64,000 nucleotides of DNA from Rossellomorea aquimaris (lineage in GTDB: Bacteria > Bacillota > Bacilli > Bacillales > Bacillaceae_B), in the NCBI RefSeq assembly GCF_020171925.1, contig NZ_JAIVAR010000002.1:62001-126000 (forward strand), written 5' to 3'. Below are positions 16,987 to 25,143 of the stretch, in pieces. A model generated the notes under the pieces. It was given only the letters and a program-made list of their open reading frames with translations, was not told the DNA's origin and made no database searches. A program made the position numbers and the translations under genes. How positions within the stretch are numbered: the stretch's first letter is position 1; the number at the start of each line of letters is the position of its first letter.

Positions 16987-18216
16987 ATGAAAAGTCGTTC
17001 CTTTCGGTTACTTTGGCTTGGGCAGACTTGTGCCAATTTTGGTGACATATTATATTTAGTTGGCTTAATTTCCATTCTTTATAGTATATCTGAGTCTGTT
17101 GTCTATCTTGCCCTTGTGCCGTTTTTAAGCACAATGGGGAGGTTTACTAGTGGGATGATCTCACCCTTATTATTAAATAGATATAAGTTGAAGACATTGT
17201 TATTAAACGCTCAAGCAGCCAAGACGTTGATTATATTGATCTTGGCAATCTTCTCACAAACATCACAGGACACCTTATTTACATATTTCACCTTATTTGT
17301 TTTGCTCACTTCTTTTTTAGATGGATGGGCTGGACCAGCGACTCAATCCATGCTTCCAAGGTTAGTAAAAGAAGAAGAAATCTTCAAGGCGAATAACTTT
17401 GTTTACCTCTTAATGGATTCAATCCAGTTAGGGGGATGGGCAATTGGTGGAATCTTAGTAGCGCAGATGGGTGGAACCTCTGTTATTTGGATAACCTTTA
17501 CGTTATATTTACTATCTACTCTACTCATGAGTGGTATCATCGATCGCTCTCCATTTGAAAAGAAAACGAGTGAAAACAAAGTAGCTTCATTAATTAGTGA
17601 TTGGAAAATAATTTGGAAGACACCTTTAGTAAGAAGTATTCATATTGTCCTTTTCTTGGAATCCGTAGCAAATGTAGTATGGATCGCCGCCATTCTATAT
17701 GTATTCGTAGAAGAAGTCTTACATGCCTCTGAGGCATGGTGGGGATACTTAAATACTACATTTTTCATCGGAATCATAGTGGGGGGGTTACTCTGCGCCC
17801 GTTATAACCAGTTCATAGAAAATCATATGAAGAAGGTATTGATGATAAGTGCTTTTGGAGTAAGTATTGTCGCTATTCTTTTTGGACAAAACTCCATTGG
17901 TTGGATTGCTTTATGTCTTTCAATCATGAGTGGATTCCTGGAACAGCTTAAATCCATTACTCTGAATACCTACCTACAAAAGAATGCAACATCTCATGAT
18001 CTACCAAAGATTTATAGCATCCAAAGTGCCATGACCTCCTTATTATTTGGTTGTTCAACGCTTCTTTACGGGATGTTAACCGAAATGTTCAGTGTAACAT
18101 TCGTATTCACATTATCAGGGTGCCTTCTGGCGATTTCTTTTCTATATATCTTAATGAATCATTCTAGTCTGCAATTATCCATCCCTTTGAGAGAGTCACA
18201 AAAAGCCGCAGAGTAG
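16987..18216 (+). CDS. MFS transporter, putative peptide exporter
   Basis: A 409-residue major-facilitator protein with about twelve hydrophobic segments, similar in style to the firmicute MFS proteins that export macrolides or peptides. The N-terminus (SRSFRLLWLGQTCANFGD) is typical of this drug-efflux subgroup. I start at ATG 16987 behind AAAAGGAGA; upstream in-frame codons run through the hairpin. As last gene of the peptide cluster, it probably exports the modified peptide or protects the producer. There is no ABC exporter or leader peptidase in the cluster, so how the leader is removed is unclear. Confidence 0.82.
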   Translation: MKSRSFRLLWLGQTCANFGDILYLVGLISILYSISESVVYLALVPFLSTMGRFTSGMISPLLLNRYKLKTLLLNAQAAKTLIILILAIFSQTSQDTLFTYFTLFVLLTSFLDGWAGPATQSMLPRLVKEEEIFKANNFVYLLMDSIQLGGWAIGGILVAQMGGTSVIWITFTLYLLSTLLMSGIIDRSPFEKKTSENKVASLISDWKIIWKTPLVRSIHIVLFLESVANVVWIAAILYVFVEEVLHASEAWWGYLNTTFFIGIIVGGLLCARYNQFIENHMKKVLMISAFGVSIVAILFGQNSIGWIALCLSIMSGFLEQLKSITLNTYLQKNATSHDLPKIYSIQSAMTSLLFGCSTLLYGMLTEMFSVTFVFTLSGCLLAISFLYILMNHSSLQLSIPLRESQKAAE

Positions 18217-18267
18217 TTTAACTTAAGAATGAAGAGAGGTTGTCATTAAGAACTTAATTATGTTCAT

Positions 18268-18299
18268 CTCCCTCAAGCCTTATCATAGGAATGAGGGAG
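18268..18299 (+). terminator. Hairpin after the MFS gene
   Basis: CTCCCTCA (18268-18275) pairs with TGAGGGAG (18292-18299). No T-run follows, so termination here is uncertain. Confidence 0.4.
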
Positions 18300-18306
18300 A
18301 ATTAAA

Positions 18307-18337
18307 AGGCATGAGTATGATCATCATACTCATGCCT
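18307..18337 (-). terminator. Terminator of the pro-peptide gene
   Basis: GGCATGAGTATGA and TCATACTCATGCC form a perfect 13-bp stem with a 3-base loop. On the minus strand it is followed by TTTTAATT, so it closes the regulator/pro-peptide unit; it also lies after the MFS gene. Confidence 0.8.
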
Positions 18338-18440
18338 CAAAGTAATTTAGGTTCGTGTTTTCCTTATTATACAATTATTATTAATCTTACTTTTATAAAG
18401 ACAAATTTGTTAAATTAATAGGCAATTAACCTTTGTCCGT

Positions 18441-18569
18441 TTAAGAGAATGGTTTTGGTTGTGATTCACTAGTAGCCACGCTAATGATTTCACTGCTTTC
18501 ATGCTTAGTGTCCAAATCCATATAATTCATTACTCCACAGATCAACATTAGTAACAATACCTTTTTCAT
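18441..18569 (-). CDS. Phr/NprX/PapR-like signal pro-peptide
   Basis: A 42-residue peptide with a basic start and short hydrophobic core (MKKVLLLMLICGVMNYMD), then a polar stretch, ending TSESQPKPFS. This is the form of RRNPP quorum-sensing pro-peptides: exported, trimmed to a short C-terminal signal and re-imported. It lies just downstream of, and on the same strand as, an NprR/PlcR-like regulator, the standard arrangement for receptor and signal. GGGG lies 9 bases before the ATG. It has its own -35/-10 promoter in the 142-base gap. The mature signal would be some or all of the last 5-10 residues (around SQPKPFS). It is a previously easy-to-miss small gene. Confidence 0.82.
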   Translation of the reverse strand: MKKVLLLMLICGVMNYMDLDTKHESSEIISVATSESQPKPFS

Positions 18570-18604
18570 GTAATTAACCCCTTTTTTATTATCTTTGTCC
18601 TACA

Positions 18605-18633
18605 TATATATTTTATTAAAAGAGGATTGTTAA
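18605..18633 (-). promoter_or_regulatory. Sigma-A-like promoter of the pro-peptide gene
   Basis: On the minus strand TTAACA (18633-18628), exactly 17 bases, then TATATA (18610-18605), about 35 bases before the start codon. It allows expression of the signal independently of the regulator. Confidence 0.65.
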
Positions 18634-18711
18634 AAACCATTAGTAAAATTCACATAATTATTGTGAAAAAATAGATAAATTTTACTCTTTGTTTCTATCG
18701 TGCGGCGGTTA

Positions 18712-20001
18712 CTAGGAGTTAGTACCTAGTTCTTCTTCCACTAACTGAATATGCAATTTTAGATAATCCGCAGATTTCTTGTAAGCTCTTTGCTCATAAA
18801 AATAATCCCCTATTTCTTTTGAGAACTTCTTGGCTAAGAACCTTTGATTCTCCTTTAAAGCTTCTTCTATTATTCGTTGCATTTCTTTTTCATAGGTGTA
18901 ATAGTCTCCTCTAATCCTGTATGCATATGCCCTAATGGCGAGTGATTCAATTTTCATATAAGTCAGGTTATACTTCTCGGAGATTTTTAAGGTCAATTCA
19001 AATAAGTGATGAACTTGATTCCATTCTTTTAAATCAATATAGATTTCAATTAAGCTTCGGTAAGCATAAATTTTTTCTTCTTCAATTCCCAGTAACTCAT
19101 TTAGTTTTATACTTTTTTGAAGATACTCAATTGCTTCTTTATGTTGTTCCAGCTTTTGGTGAACTCTGCCAATATTATAGTAAATCATAGCCTGAAGATG
19201 ATATTCATCTGGTTCTACTAACTGGGTAGCATCCTCCAAAATTGATAAGGATTTTCCATAGTCACCCACTAAGTGATATTGAACTCCTCTTGTAATTAAA
19301 ACTTGTTTTAATTTGGTTTTATTTTGAGTCTTCTTAAATATCTCATAAGACTTTTCTACATACTGGAGAGCAACAGACTTATTTTCCATTATTCTTTGTT
19401 TTGTGATGCTGAGGTTATAGTATAGATCGCCCATTTCTTCTAAGTCATTACCGGAAATATGCCTTTCAGCTTTAACGAAGTACGAGTCTGCTCTTATAAA
19501 ATCTTGTTTTTCATAAAAGTACACACCACATGATACATAATAAAAGAAATATGAATCTTCATGTTCGCTATCCCTATAATATTGTTCTGCAATATAATGG
19601 GTTGAATTGATATAAAGTTCTTCTGTTTTTTCTAATAATCTTTCTTTATGGAAGTGTCGAATAAGGGTACCGAAAACCATTGCCATAATTTCTGAGCCAT
19701 GCATTTCAACTGTTTGTAATGATAAAAAGGACACATCTTCATCTGTCATTTTTTTATGGCTTTTATAATGATTAAAAATCGTAACAATTCGATTTTCTTT
19801 GTTTTGTGAACTGGTGTTTAATAAATCTTCTACTTGAGTATTCAACCTAGTCGAGACTTTTTTTATAAATTGAGTGGATGGTTTTATTTTTCCGTTCTCA
19901 ATTCTACTTAAATACGTAATTGAACAAATTCCTTGAACTAGTTCAGCTTGTGTAAGTCCTTTATGAACTCTTAGTTGTCTCAATCTCTCACCTATATTCA
20001 T
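18712..20001 (-). CDS. RRNPP-family quorum-sensing regulator (HTH + TPR, NprR/PlcR-like)
   Basis: A 429-residue regulator. Residues 1-60 are an XRE-type helix-turn-helix (IGERLRQLRVHKGLTQAELV, then SITYLSRIENGKIKPS). The rest consists of TPR repeats (for example YYNIGRVHQKLEQHKEAIEYLQKS) that in this family bind a short re-imported peptide. Length matches NprR (about 420) rather than PlcR (about 285). I start at ATG 20001, with AGGTGA five bases from the spacing region; a GTG at 20010 is also in frame. The signal gene lies downstream on the same strand. It faces the peptide cluster, which is a likely target; that is inference. Confidence 0.88.
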   Translation of the reverse strand: MNIGERLRQLRVHKGLTQAELVQGICSITYLSRIENGKIKPSTQFIKKVSTRLNTQVEDLLNTSSQNKENRIVTIFNHYKSHKKMTDEDVSFLSLQTVEMHGSEIMAMVFGTLIRHFHKERLLEKTEELYINSTHYIAEQYYRDSEHEDSYFFYYVSCGVYFYEKQDFIRADSYFVKAERHISGNDLEEMGDLYYNLSITKQRIMENKSVALQYVEKSYEIFKKTQNKTKLKQVLITRGVQYHLVGDYGKSLSILEDATQLVEPDEYHLQAMIYYNIGRVHQKLEQHKEAIEYLQKSIKLNELLGIEEEKIYAYRSLIEIYIDLKEWNQVHHLFELTLKISEKYNLTYMKIESLAIRAYAYRIRGDYYTYEKEMQRIIEEALKENQRFLAKKFSKEIGDYFYEQRAYKKSADYLKLHIQLVEEELGTNS

Positions 20002-20034
20002 AATCCTCACCTATATCCAATTTACTTAGTTTCT

Positions 20035-20064
20035 ATTGTAAATGAAAATATTGGAAGGTTCCAA
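20035..20064 (-). promoter_or_regulatory. Regulator promoter overlapped by a palindrome
   Basis: On the minus strand TTGGAA (20064-20059), 18 bases, TACAAT (20040-20035). The -35 box is part of the inverted repeat TTGGAAGGTTCCAA (20051-20064), a candidate operator for autoregulation. Confidence 0.5.
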
Positions 20065-20065
20065 C

Positions 20066-20182
20066 TTAAAGCAAGAGCATTGGTCTCGGCTTCTTGAAAT
20101 CCATTGGAAATTCCTCATCAACTTGTTTCTCTACTAATGTTAATGATGATACATTTAAGTTTGCCCCCTCTTGACAACCCAC
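20066..20182 (-). CDS. Possible small ORF or gene remnant upstream of the RRNPP regulator
   Basis: A 38-codon frame begins at a GTG preceded by AGTAGGAG and reads LNVSSLTLVEKQVDEEFPMD and then a Lys/Pro-rich, Leu-ending tail. The frame stays open further upstream through a hydrophobic stretch (WLLVLLLIVDYF) that lacks a clear start codon, so this may be the tail of a decayed membrane-anchored gene. It stops just before the palindrome in the regulator promoter. No family is recognised and it could be chance. Confidence 0.3.
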   Translation of the reverse strand: MGCQEGANLNVSSLTLVEKQVDEEFPMDFKKPRPMLLL

Positions 20183-20284
20183 CCAACTCCTACTAAAATA
20201 ATCAACTATTAAAAGCAAAACGAGTAACCAAACAAATTAATCACATAGAAAGCTATGATTGCTATGGATCATACTATAGCAGGA

Positions 20285-20358
20285 GCAGCTTCTGGAGAGA
20301 CCGCGAATGTTGTCGCGGCGCCGAAGGGTTCATAATCTCAGGCAAAAGGACAGAAGAG
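20285..20358 (+). ncRNA. Glycine riboswitch aptamer
   Basis: The segment holds the hallmark glycine-aptamer words in order: CTGGAGAGACC, GCGCCGAAGGG and CTCAGGCAAAAGGACAGA. One aptamer is visible. A terminator hairpin (20436-20465) lies between it and the permease gene, so glycine should control the permease by transcription termination. An apparent long N-terminal extension of the permease that runs through this region is therefore not coding. Confidence 0.88.
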
Positions 20359-20435
20359 TATCGGATATTTATTTTGGTGTGCCGGCGGTTGTTGCTGCAG
20401 GCGTACGAAAAGGTATTTGTTATTCTTATGACCAT

Positions 20436-20465
20436 GAGATTGGAGCGCATCCAGTCTCTTTTTTT
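20436..20465 (+). terminator. Expression-platform terminator of the glycine riboswitch
   Basis: GAGATTGGA (20436-20444), loop GCGCA, TCCAGTCTC (20450-20458; one G-T pair), then seven T. It lies about 45 bases before the permease start. Confidence 0.85.
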
Positions 20466-20510
20466 ATGCTCTTTTTATTGCTTTCTGTACCATTTAAGGA
20501 GGAGTTAAGG

Positions 20511-21881
20511 TTGGAACAACGAGAATTAAAGAGGGATTTATCCAATCGCCATGTTCAGCTGATTGCGATTGGCGGTACGATCGGGACGGGGTTATTTTTA
20601 GGCTCCGGGAAAGCGATCCAGCTTGCGGGTCCCTCGATCATCTTTGCTTATTTAATCGTGGGTGTTGCGCTCTTTTTTGTGATGAGGGCACTTGGGGAGC
20701 TGCTGTTGTCGAAGGCGGGGTATCAATCGTTGACAAACGTGGCGGAGGAATATCTCGGGGCGCGGGCGTCCTTTGTGACGGGCTGGACGTATTGGTTCTG
20801 CTGGATCATGACGGCGATGGCTGATGTGATTGCCGTCGGGGTGTACGTGAACTATTGGTTTCAGATTCCGCAGTGGGTCCCTGCGCTCATCTGCGTGATC
20901 ATTTTATTAGGATTCAATCTGTTGACGGTGAAGCTCTTTGGGGAGCTGGAGTTTTGGTTTGCACTGATCAAGGTCATGACGATCCTTGCGTTGATCGGGG
21001 TTGGCGTTGTGCTGTTGGTGATGGGTTTCAAGACGGACGCAGGGACGGTCACGGTCCAGAACCTGTGGGACCATGGAGGGTTCTTTCCAAACGGGATATC
21101 AGGATTCCTGCTTTCATTCCAGATGGTCATCTTCGCGTATGTCGGGGTGGAATTAGTCGCCGTATCGGCTGCGGAAACATCTGATCCGAAAAAGAATATT
21201 CCATCGGCCATCAATAAAATTCCGTTGAGGATCCTGTTTTTCTACGTTGGTGCGCTGATCGTCCTCTTATGCATTAATCCATGGACGGGCCTCAATGCAT
21301 CGGAAAGTCCGTTTGTGAAAACCTTTGGATTAATCGGCGTTCCCTTGGCGGCCGGGATCATTAATTTCGTGGTGCTGACATCGGCTGCTTCTGCTTGTAA
21401 CAGCGGCATGTTTTCCACTAGCCGGATTTTATATAATTTGAGTAAAAATAACCAAGGACCGTCCCGCTTTGCAAAATTGAATCGTAATTTTGTTCCGAGT
21501 AATGGGCTCTTCATGTCCACCCTGGTCATATCCGTGGGAGCCCTTTTAAGCAAACTGATCCCGGAACAAGCCTTTGGAATCGTAACAACAATCAGTGCCA
21601 TTTGCTTCATCTGGGTTTGGGGCGTCATCCTTATTTGCCATCTGAAGTATAAGAAAACACGTCGAGACTTGCACTTGAAATCAACATTCAAAGCACCATT
21701 CACGCCATTTGTGAATTACGTCGTGCTCACGATGTTTGCCGTGATTCTCGTGATCATGCTGGTTTCTGATGCAACGCGTCCGGCCTTATTGCTGACGCCC
21801 CTTTGGTTCATTGCCCTGTTTATGATCTATGGCATGGGGATGACAAAAGATAAACAGCATACGTTCACGCATCAATCGTAG
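20511..21881 (+). CDS. Amino-acid permease (AapA/CycA-like), glycine-riboswitch controlled
   Basis: A 456-residue APC-family transporter with about twelve membrane segments. The N-terminus LKRDLSNRHVQLIAIGG followed by TIGTGLFLGSGKAI is the classic motif of the D-serine/D-alanine/glycine and aromatic amino-acid permease group. The start is TTG at 20511 with AAGGAGGAG upstream; earlier in-frame codons belong to the riboswitch. Control by a glycine riboswitch makes glycine (or alanine/serine) the probable substrate, either for uptake when glycine is low or export when high. Direction of control cannot be fixed by eye. Confidence 0.9.
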   Translation: MEQRELKRDLSNRHVQLIAIGGTIGTGLFLGSGKAIQLAGPSIIFAYLIVGVALFFVMRALGELLLSKAGYQSLTNVAEEYLGARASFVTGWTYWFCWIMTAMADVIAVGVYVNYWFQIPQWVPALICVIILLGFNLLTVKLFGELEFWFALIKVMTILALIGVGVVLLVMGFKTDAGTVTVQNLWDHGGFFPNGISGFLLSFQMVIFAYVGVELVAVSAAETSDPKKNIPSAINKIPLRILFFYVGALIVLLCINPWTGLNASESPFVKTFGLIGVPLAAGIINFVVLTSAASACNSGMFSTSRILYNLSKNNQGPSRFAKLNRNFVPSNGLFMSTLVISVGALLSKLIPEQAFGIVTTISAICFIWVWGVILICHLKYKKTRRDLHLKSTFKAPFTPFVNYVVLTMFAVILVIMLVSDATRPALLLTPLWFIALFMIYGMGMTKDKQHTFTHQS

Positions 21882-21942
21882 CCATTATTCAGAAAAATCA
21901 GGTATGATGGTTGATAACGACATCAGTAGGGGGAACGTACTC

Positions 21943-22923
21943 ATGATCTACGAAAAAGTCCGATGGGGAATCATCGGTTGCGGCGATGTGACGGAGAAAA
22001 AAAGTGGACCTGCTTTTCAGAAGATAGCAGGTTCAGAGCTGGTTGCAGTCATGCGAAGAACAGGGGAGCTTGCGAAGGACTATGCTGAACGGCATGGGGT
22101 TCGGAAGTGGTACGATGATGCCGATGCGCTCATAAACGATCCGGAGGTGGATGCGGTCTATATCGCTACGCCTCCCGGTTCCCATAAGGAATATACCCTC
22201 AAGGCAGCGGCTGCGGGGAAACCCGTCTATGTGGAAAAGCCGATGGCCCGGAACGCAGAGGAATGCCGGGAGATGGTGGCAGCTTGTAAAGAGGCCGGGG
22301 TTCCTTTGTATGTGGCATACTACCGCCGGGCACAGGAGCGTTTTTTGAAGATAAAAGAATTACTGGAGGAGCAGGCAATCGGGGACGTTCGGTTTGTCTC
22401 CTCTACTCAGTACCAAAAACCCGGGGACGATGTGAAGGATCCCGATCATCTTCCGTGGCGGGTACAGCCTGACATAGCAGGTGGCGGTTTGTTCTTTGAT
22501 TTGGCGAGCCATACCCTCGACATCCTCGACTTCCTGCTTGGACCGATCCAGGAAGCAAAAGGATTTTCTTCGAATCAAGCCGGATACTATGAGGCGGAAG
22601 ATATGGTGACGGGTACCTATCAGTTTCAATCCGGGGTCCATGGGGTTGGAAAGTGGTGTTTCGCGGCGTTTGAAGACGTGGATCACAATGAAATTGTCGG
22701 AAGCAAGGGGAAGATCAGCTTCTCGACATTTGGGGATGATCCGGTCATATTGACAACCGTTGAAGGGCAACAGGAGTGGCGTTTTGAACGTCCGGAGCAT
22801 GTCCACCAGCCGCTAGTCGAAACAATTGTAAGAGAGTTGACACAGGATAAGGATGGGTGTCCGAGTACCGGAGAGTCCGGTGCGAGAACGAACTGGGTAA
22901 TGGATGAGATCGTCGGGAAGTGA
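21943..22923 (+). CDS. Gfo/Idh/MocA-family oxidoreductase
   Basis: A 326-residue NAD(P)-dependent sugar-type dehydrogenase. The Rossmann motif is VRWGIIGCGDVTEKK at the start and the family signature YVEKPMARNAEEC is near residue 95. The C-terminal domain has GGGLFFDLASHTLDILDFLLG, containing the conserved D-x-x-x-H of the active site. ATG 21943 is chosen because TAGGGGG precedes it. The gene is followed after 33 bases by an aldo/keto reductase, so the two may act on the same sugar or polyol. The substrate cannot be read from sequence. Confidence 0.9.
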   Translation: MIYEKVRWGIIGCGDVTEKKSGPAFQKIAGSELVAVMRRTGELAKDYAERHGVRKWYDDADALINDPEVDAVYIATPPGSHKEYTLKAAAAGKPVYVEKPMARNAEECREMVAACKEAGVPLYVAYYRRAQERFLKIKELLEEQAIGDVRFVSSTQYQKPGDDVKDPDHLPWRVQPDIAGGGLFFDLASHTLDILDFLLGPIQEAKGFSSNQAGYYEAEDMVTGTYQFQSGVHGVGKWCFAAFEDVDHNEIVGSKGKISFSTFGDDPVILTTVEGQQEWRFERPEHVHQPLVETIVRELTQDKDGCPSTGESGARTNWVMDEIVGK

Positions 22924-22956
22924 AGATTTGGATAGGTAACAAGGGGGAGATCAATA

Positions 22957-23892
22957 ATGAAAACTCGGTACCTCGGGAATACCGGAATTGAAGTATCCGA
23001 AGTAGGATTTGGCGCATGGCAACTAGGCAATCAGAAGGATTGGGGTAGCATGACCGATGAAGAAGCCATCTATTTAGTGGATCAGGCGATGGATTCTGGG
23101 TGCAATTTCTTTGATACCGCCCCTAACTATGGATCGGGTAAAAGTGAAGAGCTTCTTGGAAAAGCCTTCAGGGAAAAAAGAGATCGAGTCGTGATCAGCA
23201 GCAAATGTGGGCACCACCCCAATGATGAGCAAAACTTCGAACCGGAGAAATTGATTTCATCGGTGGAAGATAGTTTAAGAAGACTGCAAACGGATTATCT
23301 TGATAGTCTTCTGCTACATAACCCTCCTTTCTCAAGCCTTCACGGGGACTCCCCGCAATTTGAAGTGCTTGAGAACTTGAAAAAACAAGGGAAGATCAGG
23401 GCGTATGGCGCATCTGTGGACACAGGAAAAGAGATGGTTGAGCTCTTGACTAAGACGGGCAGTCAGATCATTGAAGTGATGTTCAACGTCTTTCATCAGG
23501 AACCCGCTGACGCAATGAAACTAGCTCAAGAGCAAGGTGTTGGGGTCATTGTGAAGGTTCCGCTTGATTCGGGCTGGCTTACAGGAAAGTATGATGCCTC
23601 AAGTAGATTCAGTGGAATCAGGAGCAGATGGAGTGAAGAAGAAATCGAGAGAAGAGGGATGTTAGTCGAGGACGTCCGTCGCATTCTCGGGGAGGATCGC
23701 TCGATGGTACAAGCAGCCCTCCAATTCATCCTTTCACATGAAGCGGTGTCTACCGTCATCCCCGGTGCGAAAAATAGTCAGCAATTACATCAGAATATCA
23801 CTGCATCAGAAGGAAGCCTATCAGTAAACGTACTAAATGAATTAAAGGGAATTTGGGACAAGGAACTAAAGGATGGCAGCTTACCGTGGTAA
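22957..23892 (+). CDS. Aldo/keto reductase
   Basis: A 311-residue (alpha/beta)8 barrel NAD(P)H-dependent reductase. It shows the family signatures FGAWQLGNQ near the start, D...Y in FFDTAPNYGSGKSE (catalytic Asp/Tyr), VVISSKCG (catalytic Lys) and LLHNPP (His). AAGGGGGAG precedes the ATG. It closes the two-gene unit with the Gfo/Idh protein; a very long hairpin terminator follows. It belongs to the YhdN/IolS-like bacterial group. Confidence 0.92.
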   Translation: MKTRYLGNTGIEVSEVGFGAWQLGNQKDWGSMTDEEAIYLVDQAMDSGCNFFDTAPNYGSGKSEELLGKAFREKRDRVVISSKCGHHPNDEQNFEPEKLISSVEDSLRRLQTDYLDSLLLHNPPFSSLHGDSPQFEVLENLKKQGKIRAYGASVDTGKEMVELLTKTGSQIIEVMFNVFHQEPADAMKLAQEQGVGVIVKVPLDSGWLTGKYDASSRFSGIRSRWSEEEIERRGMLVEDVRRILGEDRSMVQAALQFILSHEAVSTVIPGAKNSQQLHQNITASEGSLSVNVLNELKGIWDKELKDGSLPW

Positions 23893-23933
23893 TTGGGTAA
23901 TCTTTAGGATCAGTGGAAACGAGTTTCTCTACT

Positions 23934-23983
23934 AAAGAAAAGAAGAAGTTTATCCATCTGTAGATAAACTTCTTCTTTTCTTT
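23934..23983. terminator. Strong terminator after the aldo/keto reductase
   Basis: A 21-bp perfect stem (23934-23954 with 23963-23983) made of an A/G-rich arm and its T/C-rich complement, ending in a T-rich run. Confidence 0.9.
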
Positions 23984-24083
23984 GAATAAACGTGCTTCAT
24001 CAGAGCTTCTTTTCTTCCATTCCGTGTAATTTCCTCCTATTATGTAAAACCTATTTCCATCTAAATAAAAATGGGTGACTGCG

Positions 24084-24569
24084 ATGATTTCGTTATGGCT
24101 CTATCTAATTTTAGCACTACTATCTTTTGTTTCATTGTATGTTCTGATGAAGAAGATGAATATTGTTCATGTCATTGGAGGTTATTTTTTATCCAATATC
24201 ATTCTCACAAATACAGGCGTCATCATAAATTTAAATTTAGAGTTAACAACCCAGGATCCCTACAATGAATTGGTTTTCTGGACACAAAAGATTCCTGAGT
24301 TGTCACTTAAGCCCGCTTTGCTCCTATGGATCATTTATCTGTTGTTCTCCGGAAGGTCACTTCTAAAGAAATTGATCCAAGTGTCCATCCTTTTAACAGC
24401 ACTCGTTTCGATTGAAGTCTATTTCGTATCCATTCACTACTTGGAATGGGTCAACTGGAATGTGTTTTATTCTTATTTGCGATACATTCTCATTGTATTA
24501 TTAATGGCTGTTTATGTATTTTATTTAGAAAAAGCTATGCATAGAAGCAAAGAGGTGAATCACATATGA
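24084..24569 (+). CDS. CBO0543-like membrane protein
   Basis: A 161-residue protein with four to five hydrophobic segments and a short basic C-terminus. Its W-N-W-x-x-F/Y-x-S pattern and overall layout resemble the other CBO0543-like proteins in this window. ATG 24084 is preferred (GGGTGA five bases upstream) over GTG 24075. The stop overlaps the next gene in ATGA fashion. Function is unknown; these short membrane proteins are common and often clustered in Bacillaceae. Confidence 0.65.
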   Translation: MISLWLYLILALLSFVSLYVLMKKMNIVHVIGGYFLSNIILTNTGVIINLNLELTTQDPYNELVFWTQKIPELSLKPALLLWIIYLLFSGRSLLKKLIQVSILLTALVSIEVYFVSIHYLEWVNWNVFYSYLRYILIVLLMAVYVFYLEKAMHRSKEVNHI

Positions 24570-25111
24570 TGTTTCCTCTTCCTGTGACGTTTGATGAAAA
24601 TGAACTGTTTATCATCATTTCCACCATCATTACCTGGGCGCTACTGTTTATGTTGCCGAAACGCATGTCGGCTGTTACGATCACAATCATTTGGTCGTTC
24701 AATGTCTTTCTTGCACTGCTTGCGGATATAACCCTTACGGTGAAACCATATGAGCTTTACTTCACGATCGATCATAAAACGCATGAGTTATTTGATCTGG
24801 TATTGCACTTTATCACATACCCCACTCTTCCTTATTTTGTCGTGAACTCGTATCAACATTACAAACCTAATGGGTTGAAATTTTTATTGTTTGTTGTTTT
24901 CTGGGCAGGGGCAGCGATCGCGATCGAATGGACATCCGTGCAATTCCATGTGTTCACCTATACTGGATGGAAGCTATATCTATCCTTCCTGGTTTATCTG
25001 ATTGTGTTTGCCGCTGCGATTTGGCTTTCGAACCTTGTTGAAAAGAAATATCCTTCTAGATGGAATTCGAAGACTCAAAATATGAAAAAAGGTCAGCTTA
25101 CCAGTAAGTGA
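24566..25111 (+). CDS. CBO0543-like membrane protein
   Basis: A 181-residue polytopic membrane protein. It shares with the minus-strand protein at 27911-28468 the beginning F-D-E-N-E, a Y-x-x-Y/F-x-T-I/V-D-H-x-x-x-E-L-x-D motif and IEWTSVQFHVFTYTGWK near the C-terminus, so the two are paralogues. AGAGGTGA precedes the ATG. The last codons run into the terminator. Function unknown. Confidence 0.72.
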   Translation: MMFPLPVTFDENELFIIISTIITWALLFMLPKRMSAVTITIIWSFNVFLALLADITLTVKPYELYFTIDHKTHELFDLVLHFITYPTLPYFVVNSYQHYKPNGLKFLLFVVFWAGAAIAIEWTSVQFHVFTYTGWKLYLSFLVYLIVFAAAIWLSNLVEKKYPSRWNSKTQNMKKGQLTSK

Positions 25112-25140
25112 ATACTCACTGGGGGCTGACCTCTTTTTTT
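25090..25140. terminator. Bidirectional terminator between membrane-protein gene and dus
   Basis: AGGTCAGC (25090-25097) pairs with GCTGACCT (25125-25132), with an inner CC/AGTGA and TCACT/GG stem, flanked by A and T runs. Confidence 0.85.
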
Positions 25141-25143
25141 ATT

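Noticed and set aside
20307-20510. N-terminal extension of the amino-acid permease
   Set aside because: It runs through the glycine riboswitch and its terminator; the TTG at 20511 has a good ribosome site and gives the family length.
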